Shown: positions 1 through 11,340 of the stretch, one piece after another | Layout of the letters: each line of letters opens with the position of its first letter | Numbering within the stretch: the first letter of the stretch is position 1 | Source of the DNA: Clarireedia homoeocarpa | Lineage: Eukaryota > Ascomycota > Leotiomycetes > Helotiales > Rutstroemiaceae | Reading direction: 5' to 3' | Length of the DNA: 64,000 nt | Assembly: GCA_001465935.1 (NCBI GenBank) | Contig: LNKV01000020.1 | Coordinates: forward strand, 81,106 to 145,105 | Notes under the pieces: generated by a model | Told to the model about the DNA's origin: nothing | What the model saw: the letters and a program-made list of their open reading frames with translations, nothing else | Databases searched by the model: none | Position numbers and translations under genes: made by a program

Positions 1-216
1 ACAGTCACTGTACCTTGTACTAGAACTTCCACCATAGTTACTACCTTTGACAGGTTACCCAATAATGAATAGATCTGTAGAGCAGTGCACCCAGTGGTAT
101 GCTGCTATTCAACGATCTATATCTATATCTCTAGCTGTCTATTTTTTCATGTTAAACTTATATCCTTCATCTATGTATCTTTATATGGCTCACTAAATAC
201 AACCATACATCATTCA

Positions 217-3071
217 TCAAGCATTAGCCCCGAAGCGTTCATCATCTGTTCTTCTGTTCGTTCCATTTGGAGTCCAAGGCTCCAATGAATCCTCATGAGC
301 ATTCGGAACAGGATGCGTATCTACTTTGATCACAGGCACCTTCTTTCTTTGATCCTCATCTCTGGCCTGTACACTGCCTGTCTCACTCTCTGGGGACTCT
401 GATCTCTTCGGAGTCCCATCCAAAGCAGCCCGCCTGAATGGCCATAACTTTCTCCCAAAACTCGTTCTAACTATGACCACTCCCCCCTTAGCATGGTAAA
501 CGGCTTCAACTCTCTTTTCTTGATCCTCTGTGCCAACTTTGCTTGCCGCAATCTTCCTTCGCCGCCAAAACCAGAAGCCAACAGCACCCAAAGTGGAACC
601 AATAACCGCACCCATTATTGCAAAACCTATCCTCTTCATTGTGTCTTTCCTCCTTTCTCTACCACTCATATCTCCCGAACTCGGAGCTGTGGGCACAGGA
701 GCTAGAATGCTACTAGGACTCACATCATCACTGACCACACTGGCAGGACTCGGCGGTACAGGGCCAGTTGTCCAATTCGCGGGATTAGGCCCAAGAACAA
801 AATCCATCGTTCCACCATTTGCGAAGATATCCTCCCATGTAAGCCATGATTTATTCCAAGATTCACCATTAACTTTCAGGGACTGAACATAGAAAGAGGA
901 GTCAGATCCATTTCTAGTTGTCATTGCAAGTTGCTTTCCATTGCCGAGCGATATAGTTAAGTTTGCGAACCATGGACTGCCGATTAAGAAAGTTGTTTGC
1001 CCGACCATGGGATACAGTCCAAGTATATTCCAAATCAGCCAAGATTCCATTGCTCCACCATCACTATTTCCAGGAAGTCCGGAGGGACCAGGTGAGTAGT
1101 AGGTCTTAGCAATGTAGCGAGACTGCTTGACGCTCAAGTCTTGTCTTCCTACATAATTATACAGGTAAGGAGTAGTGAATGACGGTTCGTTGCCTGGGTT
1201 AAAGATCGTATTGTTGAATGCGGCCGAGCGCCCCGAAGTGTTGATCCCGGGTTTAAACATTGTATCAAGGCGATCAACAAATCTTGAACGCCCACCTGAC
1301 AATGCGATAAGTGTATCCATGTCGTGGTGAACATTGAACGAATACTCCCATGGCAGTGCCTCGTAGTATGCATCGCGCCAATAACATCCACCGCATGAAA
1401 GGGGATCTTGTTTGATAAAACCTTTAGCGTTACGTGGAACAAGAAAGCCACTGAACCCAAGAGATGTGGTATCTGGATTCCAATGGTTTTTCCAATTCCG
1501 AGATCTACCCAGGTACTTCTTTGCGTCGTCATCAAGGCCCAAGCCAGACGCAACCTGATAGACCGAGAAATCGTTGAAAGCGTATTCCACCGCTCGACTG
1601 ACTGCTCGTCCATATTTTGGAGTGATGTATCCAAGTTTCAGCCAGTCAGGAAGTGCACCTCGTCCCTCTTTAGTTGAGGAAGAGGGGTCTCTGGGGTCAT
1701 TATTGTTTACTGGCACAACTTCGGCATCCTTTACCATAGCTTGATATCCTGCAGTCCAATTTACTGCCCCGCGCACTCCTTTTACATATGCATCAGCTAG
1801 TACATTGTCCGAATTGGATCCACCTTGCGAGGCGCCGTTGAAATTCGAGGATCTGGCGTCAGGCATATATCCTTCGAAACGAAAGATATCGATCAGTGAT
1901 CGAATATACTCTTCATAAACCACGGGCTGGAGAATATGAAGTAGTGAAAATGTGCATCGGAAGAGATCCCAGGTCGTAAACGTATCGTCATAGTACGGTT
2001 CAGTCGATGTCCATAATGGGTTTTCTCCAGTGCGGTTGGACGGCAATAAGTGCATAAAGTACAACGAACTGTAAAGCAGTTGTAGATTCGTTTTATTTGT
2101 TTCTGTTGTTGTGACTTTGGAAAGCACTTCGTTGTTCCATACCTTCTTGGCATTGCTGGTCAAGGTTGACAAGGTGCTTCCTGAAGGGATTTGAGAATTG
2201 ACGTTATCGCATGCTTGAGCTGAAGAAATAAAGGAAATCCCAACTCGAGAGGAAACAGCCGTGGTATTGAAACTGAATACGGCTCCCAATCGAGTTGTGG
2301 AGACAGCAGTTTTGTCTGTGCTATACTTAGCGATAGTACTTCCGTTGGATGCAGTGCCGATAAACGTCTTAGCATTTGCAGAACTGTCAAAATATCCACA
2401 GAAATAAATCCTCCATTCCGGCGCTCGGTTCCAACCATTGTTATAGTCACCAAACCCTTCATAATGGCCATCATCCGAAATCGAAATATTACCCCCAAGG
2501 TAGTGCTGCGAAAGATTTTGTCCTCTGTACGACTCTAGTACATGCGAGACATCCACAACAACATTTGGCGTGCCTTTCCCCTCTGGAAAGGTATATTGAT
2601 AAAATCCTGCACGACTCGTTGCCCCCAACTCAACTGTGATACTACTACCTAGAGAGGACTTATAGTAACCCACAGTAGATACGTCAGGTGATGCGCGAGT
2701 ATCATTCAGATTTACTAATGGATTGGCAATATCTCCAAGGTGTGGCATTTGAGAGACAACACCGTATTTCGGGGCTCCTCCCGTTCCACTCTCATGCATC
2801 ATGGAGAAGCCGGTGAAGTTCCCGGTCAGTCCCATTCCGGAATACTGATCGCTTCCGGTATACATGTCTGGTCCAATTTTGACCATACCAAAGGGCATGC
2901 AGACTCCGGGGAAGTTGTTCCCGCCACCGGCTTCTCCATTCTTTAGAGGTTAGCTGGGTTTCTTGCATTGATCGCATGTATACTGACTGAGGTGAGAACA
3001 TATTGTGACAGATCCGCAGACTGGGCTGCTACACATGTTACTAGCCCGATGAGGGTCGTGTAGAGATACAT
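217..3071 (-). CDS. GH92 family alpha-mannosidase, membrane anchored
   Basis: This is a glycoside hydrolase family 92 protein, a family of calcium-dependent exo-acting alpha-mannosidases, here probably acting on mannosylated glycans outside the cell or in the secretory pathway. I read two exons: 3071-2988 and 2940-217, with a 47-bp intron (GTCAGT donor, CTAAC branch site, AAG acceptor), giving 935 residues. Exon 1 supplies a signal peptide (MYLYTTLIGLVTCVAAQS). The junction restores the family N-terminus NGEAGGGNNFPGVCMPFGM, which is cut off if the gene is started at the ATG at 2898. The C-terminal GH92 hallmark GNSDGGAMESW is present. A hydrophobic helix near residues 798-818, followed by RRRK, and a charged tail of about 115 residues suggest a type I membrane protein rather than a secreted enzyme. 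The family call is secure. Linkage specificity cannot be read from sequence. Confidence 0.93.
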
Positions 3072-6000
3072 TAAGAGTTTGAGAAAGATTCGACGAGGAG
3101 GAGTGTTAGTGTGCGGAATCCCATCATTAAAGCTTCATCGGTACTGTGATGATCGAATCAAGAATGGATCAAGATGCGCATATCACCATGCGAGCACGAA
3201 TAGTAGGGTCCTACTTCCTGTTGTACGGAGTTCACATGTATGATCGAACACGACTTCAACGGAGTGACATGCTCGGATCGGGGTCGTTAATATGAGTCGA
3301 GATAGCTTTAGTGGGATGTTGTGTTCGTACTCTGGGTCGTAGAATCGGCAGTCGAGCTAATTATATGATGATTCACGCAGGCTGTGCGGGTATTCAATGA
3401 GTGAAATGCCAGGGCCAGAGAACGATGAGAACTCGACAAAGGAAGTGTAACGAAAGCAGTGAAAAGCCATTAACAGACAAGCCCAAACACAAGGGCCAAG
3501 CAAAGTATAAAATACAGACGAACATTCGCGACTTCCTCACGAGACTGCCCCCAAGTCTTCTATAAATTTTTGCCCTAAACTCGGCGAGACTTAGGGGTCC
3601 TGTCATCCTCACAGCAAAACCAGCAGATCCTACACCAAAAGGAGTCCGGCGTAGCCTGCACATCCCAAGTGACAAGCTTCCGGGGAAGATGCGCACAGAT
3701 GAGCCACCATCGATCATCTGAACAGCAGCCCCCAATTTTCACACGATACGAAGCTCAGCGTACCATCGGGCGACGGGTTTGTCATGAGATGAGCCAATTA
3801 TCATCGAACAATCACATCCAGCTTCTATTCTCCCCTTGAGGGATTTATTCATTCCTTGCAAGCGGCGAGTCTCTATCTAAAATAAGCTTTTCGTGCAGCG
3901 TTATCCATGAACCCAGCCACAACCGAAATCTCCTGAACGGACTAATCACAGCTTACATAGTAGATGTTTCAGAGGGGAAACATGCAATTCTAGCTTCAGG
4001 GTTCGTGTTGCTGCATTACTAGAAGAAACGGCCAGTTGTATCTTACTTGTACATCGCCATGGTGACTTTCTTGCTTCCATTAGACCGACATACCAACAGA
4101 CTGCTTTTAAATGTGAATGCCGCTGCGCTTTTGAACTCGGCATGGGAAAGATGTGCTGTGCTGTGCTGTACTGTGCTGTACTGTGCCGCGCTATATTGTT
4201 GGTTCCTATTTCCACCACTACATCAGCAGATTCTTATTACCTCATTTTTTACCTCATTTTTCACCTCAGCTCATCATCGGCTATTCCGATAATATACACC
4301 CCCAAACAGTTGTTCAATGAGCGCAGCCCGTAATAAACACGTCGAATCGAAGCCCCAAATCTATGTTCGGTAACACATCAAACATCAGAGGAGATACAGC
4401 AAAACCTCGCTATAAATACATGTAAACAGGAAATCAAAACATATCAAATCTAATTTAATAAGGGTCACGTTGTGGGCTGCGTTTGTTGTTTTGAATCGCT
4501 TGGGCCTCGCCCGAACGTGCGAAAGCTGGAGTACAGTAAGTAGGTAAGTTTACAGGCTTCGAAACACAGAACGGGATGAACAATCGATCATTCTCTGAAG
4601 CTTATTTGTCAATAGACGGGCACAATGTGCAGCAGAGTTAGGACAGGATTTCGAGTCAATTATACCACAAATGCAACATCATCCAGGACGATCTCGTCCT
4701 CTCCGACTACCCTTCTGATCTTCTGATCTTCTGATCTTCCACGGAAAGGGGAATTCCCATGCCACCAACACTATCTAACCAACAACTAGTAAGTAGCCGA
4801 CCAGCATCCATTCCTTGGATGTAGTACAAGGACGGGTAAGACAGCAACATCACATCACGTGTGTATCAGATAGAACTCCCGCGCCTCATCTGTGCCATTT
4901 GGCTGAGTGTGAAAACCAATTACAACATCCTGTTTCATTCTGAATCGAGGATAAAGGATGACAATAACAGCCACACGTCTCAAGCGGTAACGATTGCGAG
5001 ATACACGATTGCCCCCTCCCGTGTCGTACGCAGATACAGTACATTCTGCGCCGGTTATTGTTATCTTACGGCATCAAAAAATCCTTCGCATATCAACAGC
5101 ATTCCTTCCAATCTTACTTCTGGGGCATTGTCGGATACGGATGACGATAATGTTGTGCCACCATCGATCAATGATTGAATGAATGATTTGCGCCTAGGTA
5201 GCAGCAGCATGTTATGTTATGTGTTGATCATGGCGTGCAGCCGTCGCAATCACTCGTCACACCCATGCATTAACTGTTGGCTCGTCACATGTTGTTGAGG
5301 TTACTTACTCTTCAGTGCACGGATTGCCCGCCAAATAAGTGCGAAGTGCGCAATGCGCAATGATCGTGCATGAAAACATGGCTACCTGGTAGAAGTCCGG
5401 TAGAAGTCCAGGTACGGGATATACTACTGTAAGGTACAAGTAGTAAGTAGTACTCAGGTACTCAACTTCGTACACATCGGTGTCGATCTCCCATCCCACC
5501 AGTGGTCCGTCCCGTTTAGTTCTACTCGTCTACTCGTCTACTCGCCTTGTATTGTACAGCCTCATCCACATCCGTATCACCAAAATCCTATGTATCCATC
5601 CAGCCTTCCCAGATTCTTTCCCCTTCAATCCTTCTAATCCTGCCATCGGGGGTACTTGGGCTCTCCCGAGGGGCACTCTAGGATTTCTGGGGGTGGCACA
5701 CATTATTTCTATAAAAAAATTTACCAAGTCTCTAGCTAAGTTAAAGGTTACTCAATAAATTTACCCGCCCAACGGATCCCCTCAAGGTCGGCTCTAGCGG
5801 TCTTCCCCAACTTCCCAGAACCAACCATCTGGCGCCAACAGCAAGAACCTGCGAAGGTGATGGGTCATATCACAAGAATTATGAGCCTCTCAATGCACGT
5901 ATTACCCGCTGCGAAGAAACCCCAATCTTGCGTAGACAGAACATGACACGACCTAGAACGAACTTAGAGAGAGAGAGTGTGTGTGTGTGTCTGTGTGTAT

Positions 6001-6498
6001 GTGGTGTGTTATATTCAATCTCCTCTTGGGCGTCTCGAGCTCTTTTTAATAAATTATTTTCTTGCTTGCCCTGTATTGTATGACTTTCATACCCTTTATC
6101 CCAGGAATACTGCCAATCACCGGATTGGATTATCTCACCTCGCCCGTTTGTCGTCCCCTCTTTCTGCAATGAAGCCTTCTTAGCCCACCTCTTCCTGTTT
6201 GTTTCTTATTACTCTTTTCATCTTATTACTTTGATTTTCGTCATCTGTTTGTTTTTCTTTTCCTTCTTATATATTTGCACCAGAACTGTGTTCGGTATGA
6301 ATTCGTGGTCATGCAGTCCTTGAGCCGGTTTCTCAATGATGCGCAAATGGCATGGTTAACATCAAGTATCAATTGTTGCGCGGGGGATGACGATGTGGGG
6401 AGACATGGTAAGCCAAAGCATAATCGACATTCTCTCTGTAGTTGGGAAAAGAAAAGAAAAACAAAGTCTAACGAACTTCTAAAGAACCGGAAAAGTCG
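3072..6498. other. Intergenic region without a supported gene
   Basis: About 3.4 kb between two diverging genes. It holds short simple repeats: CTGTGCTGTA-type runs near 4150-4190, three copies of GATCTTCT near 4721-4745, CTACTCGT copies near 5521-5540, and (GA)n(GT)n near 5969-5998. The open frames are short, repeat-derived or start at non-ATG codons. The part next to 6499 presumably contains the promoter and leader of the following gene. Confidence 0.6.
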
Positions 6499-7941
6499 AT
6501 GCGCATAGTAAATGGACAACCCAGATTAATCTCTCCACCAACATTGCAAAGACCATTCGAAAGACCAGATACAGCTACAGCGTTCGAACGTCCCACGCTG
6601 ACACCTAACGATTGGGTGACCAGAAGTCGATCGCGAGCATCAAGCCGGACAAGTTTTTCCCCCAAGAGAAGTCTCTCGTCGCGGCAACCCGGCCGCTTGC
6701 AAATCAGTGCGCCCTACAACTTCCAACACCACACCGAAACAAGCTATATACGAGAACCACCAAAAGTCGTTGTTCGACCAGAGCCGAAATTGCGACCGTT
6801 GGAATTGAGCATCTATCTCCCAGGGAACCGACTCTCGCCGCTACCTGAATTCGGACCTGAAGGTCTGGAGCATAAGCTTCCTCACATGAGAAGTGAATCC
6901 GCGCTGTCGTTCCGAGTACCAAGGAAGCCGGTGTTACCGACGGTTGTGGAGAGACAGTCAATGAGCACAGAGGAATTGCTGAATGCATTAGTGGACGACC
7001 TACCCAACCCAACACCACGAACAAGGTTGCGGTCTAATACCGAGCCCGCTGCATACGAACGAGTGAAGTCGGCGTTATTGGAGAAGATTGAGCTTGATAA
7101 AAAACTAAAGGAAATTGACGAACGGATCGAACGACAGAGTATCTATCTCGCCAGTCGACCTGGAAGCCGAGCCAGTCGAGCCGACAGTCGTTTAGATTAC
7201 GGATACGGTCGACCAGCAAGCAGAGCCAGCCGAGTCGAAAGCCGATTAGAAAGACGCGAGAGTATCTATTCCGAATCAACAGGTATGCCTGCTCTACCAA
7301 CCACCCAACTCCACCTCCATCTCCACCTCCACGACATTCTAACCACCTCCCCAGAACCCATGCCCCCTCTCATCCCCGAGCGCGTGCTTCCCCACGCCGA
7401 CCGCCGCCCTCAAACCGCACCAGCCCGCCCCCGCCGTCACAAATCCACGGACTCCTCTATCCGTCCCCCACCCCTCCTCAAAGAGCGTCCTCTTCCCCCA
7501 CCCCTCCCCCTCGTCCTCCAAACCCCCTCTCTCCCTCCCCGCCGCAAATCCCTCTCCCGCGTCTCTAGCTGGCTTTTCCCCTCCACCTCCCCTAACCAAC
7601 AAACCCATTTCCGCCACATGTCCATCGAATCCATAACCAACACGCCCAAACCCGTGACCTCACGCGAGGGCTTCTATCAATGCATCGAGGTCCAAGAAGT
7701 CGAGAGTCCGCAATCGCTTGTGTCGTCTGTAAGTAGTGTTGCGAGTGGTGACGATGCAACGAGTTGGAGTAGCCCGAGTTTGAGCGGGGGAGTGAGGATC
7801 TCGGGGGATAGTAAGAGAGGGGGAGGATCGGCTGGTGGGAGGACGTTTGGAGGAGCAGAGAAGGAGGAGGAGGCGGCGTGGAGTATGGGGTTTGGGAATG
7901 GGAATGGGAATGGGAGGCAGTGTGTTGGGGTTGCGTTTTAA
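6499..7941 (+). CDS. Disordered Pro/Ser/Arg-rich protein of unknown function
   Basis: I do not recognise the family. The open frame runs 480 codons from an ATG at 6499. It is rich in Pro, Ser and Arg and looks mostly disordered. The only structured-looking part is a charged helix near residues 190-215 (KSALLEKIELDKKLKEIDER), followed by repeated SRASR/ESR motifs. The stretch 7283-7354 has every mark of an intron: GTATGC donor, CTAAC branch site at 7339-7343 and CCCCAG acceptor. It is 72 bp with no stop, so removing it keeps the frame and yields 456 residues instead of 480. The peptide it would otherwise encode (HLHLHLHD run) is unlike the rest of the protein. The C-terminus is glycine-rich with a GNGNGNG run. 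Start choice rests on the first ATG before the conserved-looking basic region; an upstream non-coding exon cannot be excluded. Confidence 0.7.
   Translation: MRIVNGQPRLISPPTLQRPFERPDTATAFERPTLTPNDWVTRSRSRASSRTSFSPKRSLSSRQPGRLQISAPYNFQHHTETSYIREPPKVVVRPEPKLRPLELSIYLPGNRLSPLPEFGPEGLEHKLPHMRSESALSFRVPRKPVLPTVVERQSMSTEELLNALVDDLPNPTPRTRLRSNTEPAAYERVKSALLEKIELDKKLKEIDERIERQSIYLASRPGSRASRADSRLDYGYGRPASRASRVESRLERRESIYSESTGMPALPTTQLHLHLHLHDILTTSPEPMPPLIPERVLPHADRRPQTAPARPRRHKSTDSSIRPPPLLKERPLPPPLPLVLQTPSLPPRRKSLSRVSSWLFPSTSPNQQTHFRHMSIESITNTPKPVTSREGFYQCIEVQEVESPQSLVSSVSSVASGDDATSWSSPSLSGGVRISGDSKRGGGSAGGRTFGGAEKEEEAAWSMGFGNGNGNGRQCVGVAF
7283..7354 (+). other. Probable 72-bp stop-free intron (3n length)
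   Basis: GTATGC at the 5' end, CTAAC 11 bases before the terminal CAG. Length is a multiple of three without stop codons, so retention or removal both keep the frame open. The codon across the junction becomes GAA. Confidence 0.7.
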
Positions 7942-8521
7942 GAGGTGTGTGCGCTGATGGGTGAAAGGTTTCTTTCTTTTTGTTTTAAGTTCTCTGTACA
8001 GTAGAAGGGAGGTCGGGTAGGCGGATGGTTGGATATCTGGAAATCGGGGGTTGGGTTGGGTCAGGCTTGTCCTTGTGATACCACTGTTTATTTGGCGTTT
8101 ATATTTGATTCTTGTACCAAAAAAAGATAATAGGTGGAATATATATATTCCTGGAGGAAGTGTATATGTTCGAGTATATAGATAGATGGGTAGTAAATAA
8201 GTAATTGGAACACTATCAGAATTATTGTTAAATTCTTTTAATTGACAAATACAGTCTCGATCCTCGATCCTCGACAAGATCTCATTCTAGTGTACAACCC
8301 AACTATTACCCGCACTACGAGCAAGCCTCTCCTCCTCTTGCCTCTCCTCCAAAAATCATCCCCCTCCAAAAATCATTCCCATCCAAAAATCGTTCCCCTC
8401 CAAAAATCATCCCCCTCCAAAAATCATCCCCCTCCAAAAACCATTCCCCTCCAAAAACATCCTCTACGAAAATTCCTCCCCATCCAAGAAATCCCACCTC
8501 TCAAAAAATGCAAAAAAAAGA
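7942..8521. other. Intergenic region with a 17-bp tandem repeat
   Basis: Presumed 3' flank of the preceding gene, then a pyrimidine-rich minisatellite at 8348-8460, then the 3' flank of the tRNA-Leu gene. No gene seen. Confidence 0.6.
8348..8460. repeat. Minisatellite, about 6.6 copies of 17 bp
   Basis: Imperfect tandem copies of TCCAAAAATCATTCCCC. Copies differ by C/T and A/G changes. No coding role; open frames across it are by-products of the repeat. Confidence 0.85.
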
Positions 8522-8621
8522 TGATCAGAGTGGGACTCGAACCCACGCCACTTTCGTGACCAGGAATTAATGCTAAGGATTTGCCTTAACCTGGCGCCAT
8601 AACCAGCTCGGCCATCTGACC
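8522..8621 (-). tRNA. tRNA-Leu(AAG) with an 18-nt intron
   Basis: Reading the minus strand from 8621, the acceptor GGTCAGA pairs with TCTGATC (one G-U), followed by discriminator A at 8522. The D arm GCC/GGC, anticodon stem CCAGG/CCTGG, a long class II variable arm and T arm GTGGG-TTCGAGT-CCCAC all fit. The anticodon loop reads TTAAGG before the intron, giving anticodon AAG. The 18-nt intron occupies 8566-8583, directly after position 37. It contains CCTTA, which can pair with the anticodon region as in normal eukaryotic pre-tRNA. Mature length is 82 nt before CCA addition. Confidence 0.95.
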
Positions 8622-9414
8622 AATTTGTTGTTGATGTCGCCTTTCTTATCTATTTAGATATAGAAATACGAAAAAAATAATTTTATTAACTATTTGACAA
8701 ACTAAGTGTTTAGAACAAATTCATTTGATGGAACTTTTAAATGAAAACTGGTTTGGTTTATTGATTTCTCTCACTTAATTCTTTATCCTTGACAACTTCA
8801 GCAGCTGGGCCGATATCGAGGAATGAAATTTGTTGAAGAGCGATTGTGTGGTAGGTAGGTAGTTGGTGGATTGAAGTCCACCAGATGTCCAGAGCAGTAT
8901 CTGCCTTACAGGAAATCTCCTTGACAACGCAGTTACTCTATATGCTATTCTCTCACACATATGGGAAGAGGATAGCCAAGAAGTCGCTTTTAAGAATACA
9001 AATGAACGTTCAGGCCAAGGCAAGGCTGGAATTAAGAAGATCAAGTTGTGTAGGCTGTAGCAAACAGGCGAAATATGATGGCCTACAATATTTTCAGATA
9101 GACAGTTGTTGTATCAATAAAGGCGCTCCAGTCGAGCTTTCGCATGTTATCAGATCTATGTTTGATTGGTATCGCAAAGTGGCTCGATGCTATGCCTTTC
9201 TTTCAGATGTTAGTACAGGAAAGAGGAAACGAGGAAACGAGCCGCAGAGATCATAGGAACAGGCCTTGCGTGGAAGCAGGCGGTTCATACGCGGTTGGAC
9301 ACTTCAAGAACTTCTCGCTCTTTGATCAGTCGAGTTCTTCTCCCAGCAGTGCCACCGGCTTGGGGACAAAAGCTCTCTGAGGCAAATTATTCACAAAGTC
9401 ACAAGTATTCCTAT

Positions 9415-9649
9415 TGTTGAATAGAGACACAGCAGGTAAAATAGGCTTAGAGGACATCAATTATAAGGTACTCGATGCTTAACTTGACTTGATTGAACTT
9501 GTTGGCTATCTACAGTAGGAAGAACTAGCTATATATATGGGCCTTTCCAGGCTTACTGCCTTAGGCTTCACAGGCCTAATTGATCACTACGATGTTCAGT
9601 TTAAGGTGGTAGGCATAGGCCCACCTGCCCCACCTTACCCCGCCTAACA
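9415..9649 (-). mobile_element. Copia-type solo LTR, copy A
   Basis: A 235-bp element bounded by TGTTG and CTAACA ends, with a perfect 5-bp target-site duplication CCTAT at 9410-9414 and 9650-9654. Removing it plus one CCTAT joins the HET-domain reading frame smoothly as KVTSIP-ISALGE. Its sequence resembles copy B (shared ACAGCAGGT near one end; a GGCTATCTACAGTAGGAAG stretch matching GAGCTATCCACAGTGGGAAG), so they belong to one diverged family. No internal region remains. Confidence 0.85.
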
Positions 9650-10684
9650 CCTATATCAGCGCTTGGAGAAACCTGTCTATCACAGTTTAGCATCAGCGAG
9701 CGCTTTTCATGGATGGAACACTGCCAGAGTACAATCGAGGAAGACGAATTGTACTCATTATTCGGCATCTTCGGCGTCTCATGCCACCCCTCTATAACGA
9801 AGGACAGGTGAGCGCATTCAAGAGGCCCCGGGGCCCCGGAAGAAGATTGACAGTCTAGACTCTAGAGAATTGTATACAGGCCTTATATCTTACTGGTCCT
9901 CGCAAGGACAAGAAACGAATTGATGAAGGAGAATTCAGATTGCTAGTAACATCCTATGACTGGATCTTAAGTCATCGCAGTTTTAAACAATGGTATACTG
10001 AAAGGCAAAGCCACCTATGGACCAAAAGCCACCCTGGAAAGGGAAATTCTATGCTGCTTTGTGGAATTATCAACGGACTCAATAAACCAAAGGCCCGCAT
10101 ACCTCTCCTCTCATACTTCTACTTTCAAGCAACTGACTCGCGAACTATAACGCTACGGCTGTATTAAGAGGTCTTTTATAACTGCTGATTCAGGCACAGC
10201 CATATCTTTTCTTACTTCTTCACCAGCGTTTGTTCCGTGTAGACAACGATCTTTTCGAGAATACCAATGCTTAGATAATCCTATTGGAAATCTTTACCGA
10301 TATTCTGCAACACCCGGCATTGCAAGATACGTACTTCATTGTCGATACACTCGAGTGTATTGAAGGCTTGCCAAAACTCTTATGCTTTATTAATTAGAAG
10401 TCGTCACTATCTTCTCGTGTCAAGTGGCTTGTTTTCAGCCGCAACTGACCTGATATAGAGTGACGGTTGGATCACACCGGTGACAAGCCGAAAGTCTGCC
10501 TTGAGCTGAACACGGAGCTGTTTCCACGGCTGTCATCAATTACATCGAGCATAAAGTAGATCAGCTGGCTCGGAGAATGGGACACAACAATCAGACACGA
10601 AGAGAGGTTTTTAAGCATCTATACGCTGCGGCAGATGGCACATTTTTCTGGGTTGCTTTGGTCTGCCAAAACCTCGAAGGGATC

Positions 10685-10974
10685 TATTGAGGGTACAGCA
10701 GGTTGATACAAAGAATAGTGCCTGTAAGGATCGAAATGGATTCAATAATATTAAAACAAACTGTGCTTTTACTTGATACAACTGAACTGGACTGACTGAG
10801 CTATCCACAGTGGGAAGGGCCTGGCTTTATATAGGCATTTCTCAGGCTAGTATCTAGTCTGATCCGTAAGTTGCCCTTATATAGTTCAATAAACCCATGA
10901 ACTTGGTTCTAATGCTCCCCTAAGCCTGGTCCTATATAGGCCCTACCACTAAATCCGTACTAGTAGTTCCAACA
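10685..10974 (-). mobile_element. Copia-type solo LTR, copy B
   Basis: A 290-bp element. On the minus strand it starts TGTTGGAAC and ends CTCAATA, flanked by the 5-bp duplication GGATC at 10680-10684 and 10975-10979. The expected CAACA terminus reads CAATA, a C-to-T change in a CpA context, as RIP would make. Excising the element plus one GGATC joins the NACHT frame as NLEGI-PQWNVYTKLGTF without a break, so the host gene was still aligned at this point when it was hit. Confidence 0.9.
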
Positions 10975-11340
10975 GGATCCCACAATGGAACGTCTATACA
11001 AAACTAGGGACGTTCCAACCAGCACTTGATTCGTTATATGAGCGGATGATGAATCAGATATGCAACTCAAACCATTCAGAGCTCTGCAAGCGTATCCTGG
11101 CAGTGGCCATGATTGCGTACAAATCCGTCTCCCTGGCTGAACTGCCAGCGCTCATTGAGATGCCCGAGGGCTTAACTGAATATTCAGAGTCATTAAGAGA
11201 GCTCGTCTGCTTTTGTGGTTCTTTTCCGGTTATTCGAAGGGATACGATGTATTTAGTACATAAGTCTGGGAAGGACTATTTACTCGACAATGCATCGGCC
11301 CAAATGTTTCCTGGTAGAAAGCGATATAGACTAGGCAGCT

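Larger units (their letters stand above)
8880..11340 (+). pseudogene. HET-NACHT (NLR-like) gene relic split by two solo LTRs
   Basis: Fragments of a fungal STAND/NLR-type gene lie in order but in shifting frames. A HET (heterokaryon incompatibility) domain is seen as YAILSHIWEEDSQEV near 8950, FQIDSCCINKG near 9095-9130, SMFDWYRKVARCYAFLSDV near 9155-9215, and after an insertion ISERFSWMEHCQSTIEEDE and YSLFGIFGV near 9690-9780. A NACHT-type NTPase follows: YDWILSHRSFKQW, then SHPGKGNSMLLCGIIN near 10030-10070, where the usual GKGKT/S Walker A reads GKGNS. Further parts are TYFIVDTLECIEGLPKLL near 10330-10380, FWVALVCQNLEGI near 10650-10684 and LVHKSGKDYLLDNASAQMF near 11250-11310. Frame breaks occur near 9050 and stops near 10440-10470, where RNW-PDIE-RL would be expected; the stops fit TGG-to-TGA and CGA-to-TGA changes. 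No WD40 or ankyrin repeats follow. Such proteins act in allorecognition or innate immunity; this copy is dead. Confidence 0.88.

Noticed and set aside
3394..3735. 113-codon minus-strand frame
   Set aside because: The start is not an ATG in that frame's first position and the product looks random and hydrophobic.
7660..8277. 205-codon minus-strand frame
   Set aside because: Overlaps the end of the disordered protein and its 3' flank; composition is low complexity and lacks a domain.
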